A DNA stretch of 64,000 bases from Sambucus nigra (GCA_949130495.1 OX422221.1:483140159-483204158); one strand, 5' to 3'; positions 45,772 through 58,900 are shown, numbered from the stretch's first letter. Program-made: numbers and translations. Notes: generated by a model from the letters alone, not told the origin.

Positions 45772-47090
45772 GATATACCTGGACTACCTCTGAGTAGAGA
45801 GATAGATTTTGTGATCGATTTGAGGCCAGGCACTCGGCCTACTGCCCGCGCACCTTACCGTGTGGCTCCAGCAGAGATGAGAGAGTTACGGGATTAGATT
45901 GAGCAGTTGTTGGGTCAAGGGTTTATCCGAAGGAGTACTTCGTCGTGGGGTGCTCCTGTGTTGTTCGTAAAGAAGAGGGATGGATCGTTGAGGTTGTGTG
46001 TAGATTACCGGGAGTTGAATGAGGTCACGATACGGAATAAGTATCCATTGCCCCGAATCGATGACTTATTCGACCAACTGAGAGGAGCTTCTTTCTTCTC
46101 AAAGATTGATTTGCGATCAGGATACCATCAGTTGCGTATCAGGGAAGATGACGTCTCGAAGACTAATTTCTTAACGAGATATGGTTCCTACGAGTTTCGA
46201 TTTATGCCTTTTGGCTTGACCAATGCTCCAGCCGTGTTTATGGACTTGATGAATAGGGTGTTCAGAGAGTTCCTAGACCAGCTCGTCATTGTCTTCATTG
46301 ATGAAATTCTGGTCTACTCCCAGACAAAAGAGGAGCACGCCGAGCATTTGAGGCAGGTTTTGAAGACACTACGTGAGAACGAGCTATATGCAAAGTATGA
46401 GAAGTGCGGGTTTTGGCTGAAGGAGGTTCAATTTTCAGGGAATATTATTTCAGACCAGGGGATATCTGTTGATCCGAGGAAGGTATCCTCGGTGAGGGAA
46501 TGGGGACAACCCACGATACCGACTGAGATCCGTAGTTTCTTGGGCCTAGCAGGATACTACAGGAGATTTATTCGGGATTTCTCAAAGATAGCGGGTCCTT
46601 TGACACATCTGACTCATAAAGGTGTGCCATTCATTTGGAGCGATGCCTGTCAGTTGGCATTCGATGAGTTGAAGGACAAGTTGACCTCAGCACCTGTGTT
46701 AGCATTGCCGAGACCGGGAGTTGAGTATCTAGTCTACACCGATGCATCCTTACAAGGACTTGGAGGTGTATTGCAGCTAAAGAATCAGGCCATAGCTTAT
46801 GCTTCCCGTAAGCTTAAGCCTCACGAGAAGAATTACCCCACCCATGACTTAGAGTTAGCGGCAGTTGTATTTTCCCTTCGAATTTGGAGACACTATCTCC
46901 TGGGGGAGAAGTTCCAGTTGTTCACGGACCATAAATCTCTATAGTACCTATTCACGAAGAAGGAGTTGAATATGCGGCAACGGAGGTTGCTTGAGTTCGT
47001 GAAGGATTATCAGTTTGATATCCAATATCACCCGGGGAAGGCTAACGTGGTAGCAGACGCGTTGAGCGGTAGGTCAGTAGATGAGGTGGC
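45772..47090 (+). pseudogene. Chromovirus reverse transcriptase and RNase H
   Basis: The open part 45907-46944 holds [84 protein letters not shown] and [17 protein letters not shown]. The usual FIDDILVYS catalytic box reads FIDEI, an Asp-to-Glu change. RNase H follows with [35 protein letters not shown] and FTDHKSL. A stop at 46942 precedes YLFTKKELNMRQRRLLEF and DIQYHPGKANVVADALS. Stops also lie at 45769 and 45896. Confidence 0.9.
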
Positions 47091-48620
47091 CGAGGTGTGG
47101 AACGCTAAGTGGAAGGAGTTGGGACACCAGGATGCAGTGGCCCGATCGTTGATGTCTGTGATGACTGTTACACCGCAGATCATCACGAGGGTGGTAAAGG
47201 CGCAAGAAAATGACTCATTCTGTGAGGAGCAGATAGTTCGATTGCTAGCAGAGGGAGCAGAGTCCTACACCGTTAGCTCAGATGGGGGATTATGCTTCAA
47301 TGGGAGACTAGTCGTTCCGAAAGGGGAAGACTTGCGACACGAGGTAATGGCAAAGTCGCACGGCTCACGGTTCGCGGTACACCCCGATGGGGATAAAATG
47401 TACCAAGACATGAGACGTCAATATTGGTGGAGCGGGATGAAGAGAGATATCGCCGTGTTTGTTTCTAAATGCGCCACTTGTCAGCGGATAAAAGTGGATC
47501 ATCAGAGACCGGCAGGACTTCTACGACCATTAGAGGTCTCGATGTGGATATGGGAGAGCATCTCCATGGACTTTATCACGGGGTTACCTACGTCACAGAG
47601 GGGTCCCGACTCCATTTGGGTAATTATGGACAGGTTGACCAAAGTCGCTCATTTTTTACCCGTAAGGACAGACTACACTACGGGACAGTATGCCCAGATT
47701 TTTATTGCAAAAATAGTGAGACTTCACGGTGTGCCCCTAAATATCGTGTCTGATCGAGACAAGATATTTGTTTCACAGTTTTAGGAGAGTTTTCAGGAGG
47801 CCATGGGCACGAAATTACGGTTGAATACGGCTTATCACCCGCAGATCGATGGGCAAATCGAGCGTACAAATCAGATGTTGGAGGACATATTGCGTATGTG
47901 CATCATAGACTTTGGGGGTGGATGGGAGCAGTAACTTCCAGTGATGGAGTTTGCTTATAATAACTCCTACCAGTTCACCATTGGCATGGCTCCATTTGAG
48001 GCGTTGTATGGAAGACCTTGTCGTTCACCAGCATGTTGGTTAGAAGTGGGGGAAAATCAATTACTTCGGTCTAAGGTGATACAGGATACTTCGGTAAGGA
48101 TAGAATTGATACGGAGTCGCATTCGGGTAGCTCAGAATCGGCAGAAGAGCTATGCTGATGCGAAAAGGTTCTTCAGAGAATTCAAAGCGGGGGACCAGGT
48201 TTTACTCAGAGTATCTCCTATGAAGGGGATTATGCGTTTTGGGAAGAAGGGGAAACTGACACCGAAATATGTGGGGCAATTTCCTATCATCGAGCGGATT
48301 GGGTCAGTTGCGTATAGACTTGGGTTACCGAAGCATTTGCACAGGATTCATGATGTGTTTCATATTTCCTCGCTAAGGAAATATATTAGGGACGATTTGG
48401 CCCATTCTCACATTGCTTTGGAGGACATCGATCTCCAGCCTGATAGCTCCTACGAGGAGGGGTCGATTGCTATTTTGGATCAAAGCGAGTGGAAACTGCG
48501 GTCAAAGATATTACCGTTGGTACGTGTTGAGTGGCAGCATCATAATGCTGAAGAGTCCACATGAGAGGGCGAGAATGAGATACGCGAACGTTATCCCGAG
48601 TTATTTTTACCTGGTACTTT
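47091..48620 (+). pseudogene. Chromovirus integrase with C-terminal chromodomain
   Basis: The zinc-binding part has HGSRFAVHPDGDKMYQDM and SKCATCQRIK. The core has ISMDFITGLPTSQRG with the first Asp, VSDRDKIFVSQF with the second, and AYHPQIDGQIERTNQMLED with the Glu. The C-terminal part has GDQVLLRVSPMKGIMRFG, LTPKYVGQFPIIERIGS and HDVFHISSLRKYI. The chromodomain follows (about 48430-48620) with SIAILDQSEWKLRSK and LVRVEWQHHNAEEST, then, after a TGA at 48562 where a Trp is expected, NEIRERYPELFLP. Other stops are at 47782 and 47933. Chromodomains bias integration to heterochromatin in related elements. Confidence 0.88.
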
Positions 48621-48653
48621 CTAGTTCCAAATTTCGGGATGAAATTCTGTTAT

Positions 48654-48666
48654 TAGGGGGGAAGTA
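48654..48666 (+). other. Polypurine tract of the chromovirus
   Basis: AGGGGGGAAGTA lies directly before the TG that starts the 3' LTR, the usual place for plus-strand priming. Confidence 0.8.
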
Positions 48667-51518
48667 TGTAATACCCCGTACTTTTATCGATATTTATTTA
48701 TGGAATTAATTAAATTAAATGTGAATTAATTGAGAATTAATCCGGATATAATACCAACGAGATGTGAGTTGGTATTTGATTATAATGTGTATATATATGA
48801 CGATGTATGAATATTGAAAATATTGAAATTATCGCAAGACTGAAATACGGTAATTTGGGAAATTTAGTTGGGACGCGTGTGTCAGTCGCGTCAAGAATGT
48901 AATTATTTAAATTAAAAAGTAAATTTTATTTTTATCAACCGAATGGTCATTTTGAGTGCGCCAACGAGTTCGGAAGGGTCGAAATAGTCAGAAAACACTA
49001 GCCGGGGGTTTAGTTTGGGTCCCGGTGTATTTTTAGGCTAAACCGGCAACTTAAAAGGGCATTTTAGTAATTTTGAAATTTTGGGAATATTAACCAACGA
49101 ATTTTGGGAGTTAATTATAGGTTATTAAGTAACCCACTTAACCCATTACCAGCAAAAAGTTGAGAGAGTAGTTACGGGAGTTTTGAGAGAAGTGGGAAGA
49201 GGAGTTACAAGAGCCAAAACCACCACCTTCAACCTTGGGAGAAAATTCATAGAGAAAGGAGAGAATCAACCCATTCACCAACATCAAATTCTGAAGAACA
49301 ATCTAAGGTAAGTGGTTTAGTTACGTTAATTTCAAGCGAATGTTTCTTCCATGCTTAGAATTGATAAAAATTGCATCATATTGGGTATTTGATGAAAACC
49401 CTTGAAATTTGAAATAGAAATTCATGATATGTTATAGGGATTGCATGTAGAATGTTAGTAGATGATTTTCCTACACGAGATACAACTTTTTATGATGTGA
49501 AAACGAATTTATAAGGATAAAATTGATGACATGAAATTCTGTGTTCATACCCATAGGTGTGGGGTAAAAATTTGGGAATTGATGATAATTATATGTTATT
49601 TAGGGAGATTTTAACCCCAATAATATGTTAAGATCCGAGCTAAGAAAGTTTAGTGACGTTTAAGAACCCTAAAATACTATTTGGGATGATTTTAAGATGA
49701 GTTTAGAGAAGAGGAAATTTGAGAAAAACGACTTTGAGATTTCTGGGCTTGAAACTGCCATCTTGTTAGAAGCTCTATCCAGGTCGTTCGAACGAGCTTC
49801 TAACGAGGTGACAGTCTGCCTTCTAACGAGTTGGTAGTTCGTTCGATACTCCTCGTTCGAACGAGACTTCTAACGAGTTGACAGAATGGCCTTTTTGGCC
49901 AGATTTGATTTCTAGTGTCCCGTAATCTTGTTTAATTGATGAGATAATTTTCCCTTGATAACTAATAGGTATAGTTGGGAGATTTGGGATATGTTAATAG
50001 AAAAATATAGAATGGTGTCTCGAACCGAATGATATTTGTGGATAAGGACGCGAGTGACTAATCACGATGTGAGGATAATTGATGACTTAAATATATATAA
50101 ACCTGGGACATATGATTTGTGTAACACTAAAAGTTGGTATGAGAACGATAAGTATACCACTAATAAAAATATGGTAATAACTAAGATGTGTGTGTGCTTA
50201 GTATATATGATTTTATGTGTATGACATACCTACCATAGTTGCTATCACGGGAGGTTTGCGTTCGTTTAGGGTCATCTAATCTTTGTGTGCCTACGGGGCG
50301 GATATAGATTGGTACCTCGAGGACATAGGTCAGAGAAGGACTTATTGAGAAGTTAATAAGTCTGCTGATTATGGGAGCATAGGTATGTGCGTGACCCATG
50401 TGATGTGAACTATGTTCGCCTCTATTGTTTGTGATTTGCTATTATTCTGTGAACGATTCCTGAGAGATTCGGAATGCGTGATCCTTATGTATGTGATGTA
50501 CGGGGATGGGATAGCAGAGTATGTGTGCACCACAGCTTAGTCTCGGGGTGCTAGTAATGTATATTTATGATGAGAATAATATATGGTTAATTGAAAAGAT
50601 TTGTCATGTTTAATTGTGAGTATAATTATAGTAACGCTTTGAAAAGATAAAAAGGGGATAACCTCTAGTAAATGGTTTTGCGAATAATTGGGAATCCGAG
50701 AATTAAAGTAACGCTCTCTATTTATTGATAACGTTGGAAATTAAAGCGCGAATCGAGTAGAAATTTTAGAATTTATTTTGGTCTAGATAGATATGAGAAT
50801 CACTTGAATGGGTACGGGTACGTTAGGAGTGCACAATTAGTCGATAGGCGATTATTTCATGTGAGAGCACGTCCTAACATGTATTTTGCATTCATTGTTT
50901 TAATGTTATTAAATCACTTGCTGTTTTTAAACTATTCTCCACAATCGGGCTCTGACCCGTTTGCTTTCAAATCTTTTTTTTTTTGTAAAAACCTTTTAGG
51001 TGCCCAGCCACAAGGACACCATGCATAGAAATTCCATTCAGGTGACGAGCTGTAGCTGTTGTGGAAGTTATAGGGCGTTGATAGTAGACGCCTCCTTTCC
51101 TAGTCTTGACTCCCTTACCATTTTTATCATTTGTAGGGCATGTCGCCCATTTCCTTTAGAAACATTTTTATATCTCAGTTATTCAGACTTTGGTTTGTAA
51201 TTAATTTAGGATGGAGACTTGTTTTATTTATTTCAGTATTTGGATTGTTGTGAGGAGTATTTCCTCCAGACTCATTATTATTTGTTGGTTACTCTATTGA
51301 GACTTTATCGTGAATGGTTGTGTTAACTTTTTATAATTCATTTATTGCATGTTAATCGAATTTACTTTAAAATTTGACAACTCACTTTTTAAATACTAGG
51401 TGGTTTGTAATTATTAAAATGTTTTCGACAGTGATGCTATTAACTGAACCAACTTGACATTTTTCATTAATTTAATAAAAGAGTAGTTATCCGGTATTTA
51501 ATTAGTCGGGGTGTCACA
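48667..51518 (+). repeat. 3' LTR of the chromovirus (2852 bp)
   Basis: Begins TGTAATACCCCGTACTTTTA and ends GTGTCACA, followed by TATGA. It differs from the 5' LTR by scattered substitutions and by loss of part of the TTCGAA cluster. Confidence 0.9.
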
Positions 51519-53733
51519 TATGATAGGCTAATTCTTCTATTTGTTTATAAATATTTTTTTTGTTAAAAAATTCAAAACAAATATGGTACCGAATTGTCTT
51601 CCCTGCCCAAATAATAAGTAGAGCAAAAATAAGTGTTACAAACAAACAAAAAAAAGTAAACACCAGCAACAGCATTTAATAACATAATATGACCTACAAA
51701 ATCGAAAAGATATATTGTTTGAATCCGGACACTTGTTAACTCATCATGTACCCCCTCTCCGAGTCAAAGTTAATCAATCTAAAAGATATATGACTCTTTT
51801 CTCTCATGGACCTGGGCCATGGCAGCTGGTTTTCTCAATATGTTATCCTTGTTGAATCAAAAAGTTTATATCAATCCAAGTGATGTAATCTAATTAAGGG
51901 CACGTGAAACTTTCCTACACTTGTCTTGTTTAGAAGAATCTGAGAAGAAGAAGAAGAAGAAGAAAGCTCCATTCAAAGTTCAAACAATATAATTTTGTAA
52001 ACTTTCCTTTTCATTTAATGGGGTCAGTTAACAAAATATAATATCACTCAATACTTCTTAGGATTTTACTAATGCTAATTACTTAGTTAAATAAATTATA
52101 TAGTTTATTATCCAATTCTTACCATTAGAAAATATTTTCGTTCCAATACATTTCATCAGAAAATATGTGATAATATTTACTATACATGTAACTTGTGCAT
52201 ATCGATAGTAAATATTTATCATTTGTATAAATAACTAGTAAATTTGGAATGTAATAAGATTTACTATATGGGCAAAACAAGCAACTAGACTTATTGGGAA
52301 AATTTTGTTTTAGTTGAACCGATTAGAAAATATTTTGTGTAAACAAAACTTATTTGTTAAGCTCCCTATTTTTTATCCAACAGTTAATTCAAAATATTCG
52401 AATTTTTTTTTTCTTCGTAAAACTCTCAAAGACATTTCACCCCAAACCCTAAGCATGAACTCTAAACCAAAAATTCTAAAACAAAAATACTCATAAATCC
52501 TAAACGAAAAATAGAAACTTAAACGTTAAAAAAAAATTAAATCACAAATTTTAAATCTAAAAAACACTACCTACCCCACCACACACATACACACACACTG
52601 CAAAAAAATTAAACACTAAACACTAAAACATATCATCCAAGAAAAGTACCTAAAAATGCAAGAGGTAGTTTTTGAAACATGAAAAATAAGGTGCATTGAA
52701 AAATGTACCTTTTTCCTTGAATTAAACGTTAATTGTCCCACTGTGATATCATTTATAATAATTGGGAAAGTTAATATAACTCGTATCATCAAAATGATTC
52801 TATTACAGATTTTTTTTTCATATATTAACTATTTTTCTATAATAGTGTCCGTCTCTGAATACGAGTTTTCTCGTAGGACTGTGTAATCCAACAACATTTA
52901 CAATATAGCTTTTGCGGTGTTTATGCAATAGACGTTAAACAAAGAGATATTCAAACAACTTTGCAAAAAAATCAATCCTTAAACTGACTAATTTTTTAAG
53001 TTCGCCACTAAGTTAGAGTTTGATATTTATATGATTATTTCGCGGTCTAGTAATTATAAGTATTTTTAAACTGAGGTCCAAATTTTTTTGCATAGTTCTA
53101 TTTTTCGTCTTTTTTACTTTTTAAAGATAATTTTAAAAGAAAATAATATCACAAAACATATCAAAAAGCATCACAACTAGTGTAAAAGGCCCAAAGTGCA
53201 GGATGCAAACTTTAGACCTAAAACTAAGAATACATATGTGCCAACTCTAAAATGCGAATAAAAATACACATACACATTATTTTTTTAAACTGTGGTAGAA
53301 AAATTATGTCATTAAAAGTGACTTGTTGCAACAAAAAATATAAAAATTTCAAGAAAACAATTGCGATTTCACTAAAGTCTAGTCTCAATCATTAACTCAG
53401 ATGCTTAAAGCTAGAATCACAAAAGTTTACAAAATCATGGGGAGACATGATAGTCTACCAATATATTCATTAATGTCCCAAAACAAGGTATTGTTATGAA
53501 TGTTCCTTCGACATATCCACACGAGGGTTCCTGTAGATTTCATGATTACCTGTACCTCACTCACCCTTTACTAAAATTATAGTCATACTATCCAATCATT
53601 TATCTACTTTCTCACCCAAAAAGCATATATTGAAACTGCATGGAAGTTCCTTTCTACTTTGTCATATGCACCAACACTTGAACACTTCCATCAATATGTA
53701 CAATGCCCTTCATTATATCCACACCTCTTTCTC
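51519..53733. other. Intergenic DNA upstream of the DREB gene
   Basis: AT-rich with no supported gene. It includes a G-box word (CACGTG) at 51901-51906, a GAA microsatellite (about 51944-51964) and a CACA run at about 52582. Any distal regulatory region of the DREB gene would lie here. Open frames such as 52314-52496 have no motif. Confidence 0.55.
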
Positions 53734-53742
53734 TATATATAT
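53734..53742 (+). promoter_or_regulatory. TATA box of the DREB gene
   Basis: TATATATAT at about 75 bp before the ATG, in a CT-rich context (CACCTCTTTCTC before it). This gives a leader of roughly 45 bases if transcription begins about 30 bp downstream. Confidence 0.6.
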
Positions 53743-53812
53743 GGCTGAATACTATCACCTGCTCATAACACTTGCCTATATTTCAATTACATAGATTTCA
53801 TTGATTAACTTC

Positions 53813-54361
53813 ATGGAGGATCCTTGCGTGTGTAACAAAATTGGTGGTGCAACCTCTCGCTATCGGGGCATTAGGAAACGGAAATGGGGGAAATGGGTGT
53901 CTGAAATACGCGAGCCGGGTAAGAAAACCCGAATTTGGCTCGGGAGTTTCGATACGGCAGAGATGGCCGCGACGGCCTATGATGTAGCCCTGCTACACCT
54001 TAAGGGACACGGGGCCCCACTAAATTTTCCAGCATTGGCCGATAGTCTCCCTCGTCCAACTAGCTCGAGTGCTGAGGATATACGATTGGCGGCTCAATTA
54101 GCCGCTTTCAGTCTCAAAAGCCCAACGGTGAAGCTAAGATCAAAAAGTTCTAGCTCGAATTGTCAAGATGATGTCACCGTCACGCTCTCCCCAAACCAAA
54201 TCCAAGCCATTAATGAGTGCCCCTTGGATTTGGCAAATATGTGGACTGATTCCACATATTCGATTGACGCCCTTATGTCGAAAGAACCCATGACTTTTTC
54301 TGACAACATCCAAATGAATGAGTGGGAGAAAATACCTTATAATTCAATTTGGAATTTTTAA
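53813..54361 (+). CDS. DREB-type AP2/ERF transcription factor (group A-4-like)
   Basis: An intact single-exon gene of 182 codons; the ATG at 53813 is the first in frame (the codon at 53801 is TTG). The AP2 DNA-binding domain spans residues 16-73, from [20 protein letters not shown] to APLNFP, with Val29 and Glu34 at the two positions (14 and 19 of the domain) that mark DREB rather than ERF proteins. WLG lies at 42-44 and AYD at 55-57. It is followed by LPRP (79-82) and an [11 protein letters not shown] stretch (88-98), typical of the A-4 group related to TINY. The acidic C-terminus ends SIWNF, similar to terminal motifs in that group. It should act in the nucleus, binding DRE/CRT-type or related sites, commonly in abiotic-stress or growth control. 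No nuclear signal other than basic RKRK within the domain is clear. The exact orthologue is not assigned. Confidence 0.95.
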   Translation: MEDPCVCNKIGGATSRYRGIRKRKWGKWVSEIREPGKKTRIWLGSFDTAEMAATAYDVALLHLKGHGAPLNFPALADSLPRPTSSSAEDIRLAAQLAAFSLKSPTVKLRSKSSSSNCQDDVTVTLSPNQIQAINECPLDLANMWTDSTYSIDALMSKEPMTFSDNIQMNEWEKIPYNSIWNF

Positions 54362-55260
54362 CGACATTTTTGAAAACCCCAACTTCATTCATTAAAATTT
54401 GAATTACAATACTTTTAATTTGAAATTAAATAATTTTACAATTGTAGTTCTAGTGAAATATATTACGGTTTGAGACATGATTAGAGTAACATTCGAAATC
54501 AAAGTCAACTTTGAACTTTAAAAAAAGTGTTTGGTAAATGGAATGATTATAACAATAATGTATTTTATTTATGGTCTTGTGTAATTGCCTGGTGTGAGAG
54601 AGAAATTGTATAATGTTATGGAGAAAAAATGGGACCAACAAACATTACTTAATTAGGGTAAAGTTACTTAATTAGGGTTGTGTTTGGTAAGAATGAAGGA
54701 AGAGTGGAAAGAAAATGTGGAGATATAATTTTTTGCGTACAATGGGAAAAACTCCATTTACCCCATTTTCTTTTGGCAAGGAGGATTTGTTTGTGTTCCG
54801 TAAAAATGAGGGGAAAACAAAGTATATATCATTTATCAATCTATCGATACAGTTATATGGTTGTTAGGTGGGGCAAGGGTCTAACCTAAAATTAAAAATT
54901 AATAATATAAATAACTCAAATACATTTTATAAGTTTAAAGTCATGTCGATTTCAAAATTACATTTGACATACATCCTTAAATGTTTGTATGTTTGTTGAA
55001 CATACAAAAGTACCCTGTGGTCAGTTCATTCCTTTTATTATTTTTTAGTGAGTCGACAATTGTTGGTACACTTTATATATTGTGATTAAAAAAAAAAATC
55101 ACGTCAGAGTTTTATCGAGAAATCGAAAAATAAAATCATAAATTAATTTTAAGTCTACTGCTCAAAATTAAATTATTACCTCATATGATTATCGCAAAAT
55201 ATGAACCTCATGCGTGAATTCCAAATAATTACTGCACAATAAAAATAAACAATATTACCT
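54362..55260. other. Intergenic DNA downstream of the DREB gene
   Basis: No gene. TTACTTAATTAGGGT occurs twice in tandem (54646-54660 and 54664-54678). The words GTGTTTGGTAA and TTGTGTTTGGTAAG near 54526 and 54679 resemble ends of small DNA elements, but no matching terminus was found. Confidence 0.5.
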
Positions 55261-55855
55261 CAATCGTTTATAAATTCGTCGTAGACGATTCTTGGGTTGA
55301 GTCGCGGACTAGGTCGCTCTCTTTAAGACGTTTCGCGGCTCTACCCTCTTTGTGCAGGTAGTCTACAGTCACGCCGTCCCCAGGATAAAACAAGCCCAGA
55401 ATCACTTATGTATCATATAACCATGCACCGTGGTTATATGTCTTCTAACACCCATTCCAAATTAATTGCTCAATTCTACAATTTCAGTTTGGGGGGACAA
55501 ACTCTTCTAAATTTTTTATGAAAGAACATTTATGAGTTTCTCTTTTATCTCAACCAAATATTTTGCTCAATATCAAGGCTTGAGCTAATAATTTTTTTTG
55601 TTCTTTTCTTGCTCTTAATAAACTTGAGCTCTCAAACTTTCTCAAAAACTCTCTATGTCATTTTGGCCGGATGAGCCTCTTTTTAATGGGAAGTGGCTAG
55701 TGGGTACACAAGTGGCTTAGTGGGTATAGAAGTGGTTGAATTTTTTGGGCAAAAAAATCGGAAGTAGTGGGTATTGTTGGTCTCCCACTTGTTTAAGTGG
55801 GTATAGTGGGTGCATAATATCTCCCAATTGTGTATTAAAATACATTCTGTCAACA
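55261..55855 (-). mobile_element. LTR on the minus strand (3' LTR of an incomplete element)
   Basis: On the minus strand the LTR begins TGTTGACAG at 55855, right after a GTGGGGGAT purine tract, so it reads as a 3' LTR. It contains paired repeats of ACCCACT (about 55693-55810), a GAGCAAG/GAGCTCAAG leader, and a GC-rich U5 with GACGGCGTGACTGTAGACTA and GAGCGACCTAGTCCGCGAC (about 55290-55375). The left plus-strand edge is not certain. It looks Copia-like. Confidence 0.55.
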
Positions 55856-55905
55856 ATCCCCCACTTGGATTTTAAAACACTCTCATCAGAAACAATCCCC
55901 CACTA
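55856..55905 (-). other. Polypurine tract, duplicated
   Basis: On the minus strand AGTGGGGGATTGTT occurs twice about 38-40 bp apart (near 55855-55862 and 55892-55903). The inner copy borders the LTR start. Either may have served as the primer. Confidence 0.6.
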
Positions 55906-58900
55906 GTAAATTTTGAAAATTTATTGAGCAATAATAATTAATAGAATTGTGCATAAGCAAAGGTGTCTTTCGACTTGAACCTTTACGTAGTAAAGATGAT
56001 TCAGATTATACTAGAGTAACTCGTAGTTTTGAACTCTATCTCTGACAACATCCCACACACAACCCTACTTGGGTATAGTCCTCAAGCCAACACGTTACGG
56101 CCATGTGCTTTTATCCCAGTATGTGAACGCTCTAGGGAATTTGCCCAAAATTACCATAGGAAGCGGCCATACTTCCACATCCACATAGGTGAGTCTATCA
56201 AGGATATTCCTGTAGCTAGGTACCCCACTCAAAATAGAGCTATAGATTATCATTAAGAGTTATAATTAACTCAACCTTAACTCGCTTCAGGATATCATGC
56301 TCCATAGAGATGGACTCGGAGTAAAACCCCGTAACTAATAATTAGCATGATTCAACCCATATCACTGTGACTTGTTATTACCCTTTGAACCTATTTCTTG
56401 GGATCTCTAGTCTATAGGTTGGGTTACCACCACAAATGATTCAATATCAACGGTCTTTAGTCCGATCCCTTTCTAGATGTTAAAACACCTTCTCCTGCAC
56501 TAGTTCTTTCATCAAAGGACAAGTCAGGTTCTATTCTCATCAGTCCAATCATAATCCACACACACAACTCATTAGTTTTAAATTCTAAAACTATGTTGTG
56601 ATTACGACATATTTATCGTTCTTGCCGTTATGATAACAGTTCTAATATTTTACAATAGCCATGGTTCTATTGTTGTGAATAAAATGACTGTGTCAATCTC
56701 TACCATAAATGGTATCTTATAATAGATTTTTTTTAACCTTTCATTTACTCACCAGCCATAGCCAATGGTATCACCATATACTCCATCATTAATTAAGCCA
56801 ATAATTAATATATCTAGGAGTTCCAAAAAATAGCATCATAATATGTGTTAAACACATATCCATTATTAATTCAGAATCAATTCTAGGTTCGTGATTTTAT
56901 CAAAACACATAACCTTTCTCAATAGCATAAGAATGCACCTCTTTTTTTTTTAATTATAAACCTTCGTAGTACTCCAACAAAAAATAATTCCAAGTCAACT
57001 GTATTTAGTAGCTCAGTTGAGACTACTTAAGATGTTCGCATATTCATCTTTTCTTATCACTATATATAGTGTTCTTATACTTGGATCATGTGGAGTACAA
57101 GATGGTTCATAATAAGCATATATCTAATAAATAGATATTCTTGTATTTCAATGTACTCGATCAATTAATTGATCCATATAGCCTTGTAATATTAACAAGT
57201 ACTATTCTTGTTTCATTGAAACTCTTTATGCTAACACTTTGACTTAGCATGGATTTGGTTTTCTACGTAAAAAAATATTATAACTAAATATTAGCTAATC
57301 ATTCTTGCACAATAAATAAGAGTGCATTCATATTTCAACATGCTTAGTGTTAGACACGATTCATAAATTATTCTCAATTCATTCTCATTTGATAATTTAT
57401 CAAAATATCATGCCATTTATTGGTGCCTTTCATATTAATTTTCCAACTTCAAGTTGGTCCATGTAAGTTGCCTTACATAGGTCACCATTCGAAAAACACT
57501 ATTATATATATTTAGTTTTTAACTCAACATCATATATAATATCAATGGCATTCAAAATAAATGAAGCTTCTTCATTTTCATGAGAATATTTTAACGTGCA
57601 TCATGTATAACTAAGTTATATTGATGAATTTCGACTATTAAACAAAGCTTATATTCATAAATGATAATTGTCTCAATATTCCTTCAAATAGTGTGTATAC
57701 ACCTCTTTATCTTAAAGTTATAAGATAAGTCAATTATAACTAATTTCTAGTTTATTCCAAGGAATTCAATCAATCATTTATGACATGACTTCTCTAAGGA
57801 TTTTTCAAATCCTTTTCAATAACATAAGCAAGCTTTTATTTTTAACTCACAACTCAAAAAATAATCAAAGTTTCAGATTCTATTAAATGTTCTTCAAATA
57901 TAGTTGAGAGGTACTCGATTGAGTGCCCCCACTATTCTCTAGGTATAGCAATTAGAAGCAACATATAATGTGCCCTCACTATATCTTCAATTCATAAAAT
58001 AAAATCTAAACTTGTGAGTTTCAACATTAAATAAGAATTAATCTTATTTCTTAAATAAATACATGCTTAGTGTCTTCATGTATAGCCGAATAAAAAAAAA
58101 ATACATGTTCATTTATTTTAGTCATAAATTCAGATTTTCATGTGTCTAAAAGTCACATATAGATACAATCTATTTCATAAAAAATTATAATATACAATTT
58201 TTCACAATGTATACGATAATACTCCGTATTAGAGTTTAAACCTCTATTCCAAATCAAAGCATACGATCAAAATAATTTTACCCAACTAAATTATTTCTAC
58301 ACGCGTATGAAGCACACCAAATTGATTCCAACATAGCAGAATACAATTTTATTCTATACATTTTCCAACTCATATAAATGAATAAATATAAGGAATTATT
58401 CATATAAAATTGTAGCGGTTGCACTCCAAACTCAAATATTGTATAAGTCCTTATACAATTTCTTTGAAATTCATCTTCTATAAATTTGAGTCCAAATTTT
58501 TCTAAGTACTTCTTAAATCCTTGAAAAAGAAATTTATAAAGGCTTCAAAATATTTTGAATCCGTTGGGAACACGACATGATACATTTTTTCAAAAAAATG
58601 TTATCCAAAATATTTGTTCAAACGGAAAAACTTCAAGTTTGAAATTTCACCACGACCAAACCGCTTATTGAAATTTATAAAATTTTCCAGAATTCATCCT
58701 TTATGAGTCTCGTCTTATCCAAATTGGAATCACTCAAAAATATTAAGTACAAGTGAAGATAAACTTATTTTACTACAAGATGTCCAAAAAATTCAGCATC
58801 GCGCATCCCATTTGTAAAAATCATCATAAAAGATATACAACTCTTTTTTCATAAATTCCAAAGCCCAATATTTATAATCTCAACATACTACATGCATGCC

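Larger units (their letters stand above)
40911..51518 (+). mobile_element. Complete Tekay-type chromovirus (Ty3/gypsy), 10.6 kb
   Basis: It has two ~2.9 kb LTRs beginning TGTA and ending GTGTCACA, a TGGTATCAGA primer site, gag, protease, RT, RNase H, integrase and a C-terminal chromodomain, and a purine tract before the 3' LTR. Flanking TAGGA and TATGA match in four of five positions. The LTRs look nearly identical over long stretches (about 180 bases at 41341-41520 agree completely with their partner by eye), so insertion is recent compared with the Tat-like element at 8926-26735. Long LTRs, an initiator-Met primer site and a C-terminal chromodomain point to the Tekay/Del lineage. The coding region has several stops and frameshifts. 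Confidence 0.9.

Noticed and set aside
53801..53812. Four extra N-terminal codons for the DREB gene
   Set aside because: The codon at 53801 is TTG; the first ATG in frame is 53813 and matches usual group starts.
56029..56256. Plus-strand 75-codon frame (GESIKDIPVARYPTQNRAIDYH end)
   Set aside because: It lies in the 3' non-coding part of a minus-strand LTR element and opposes its direction. No domain is recognised.
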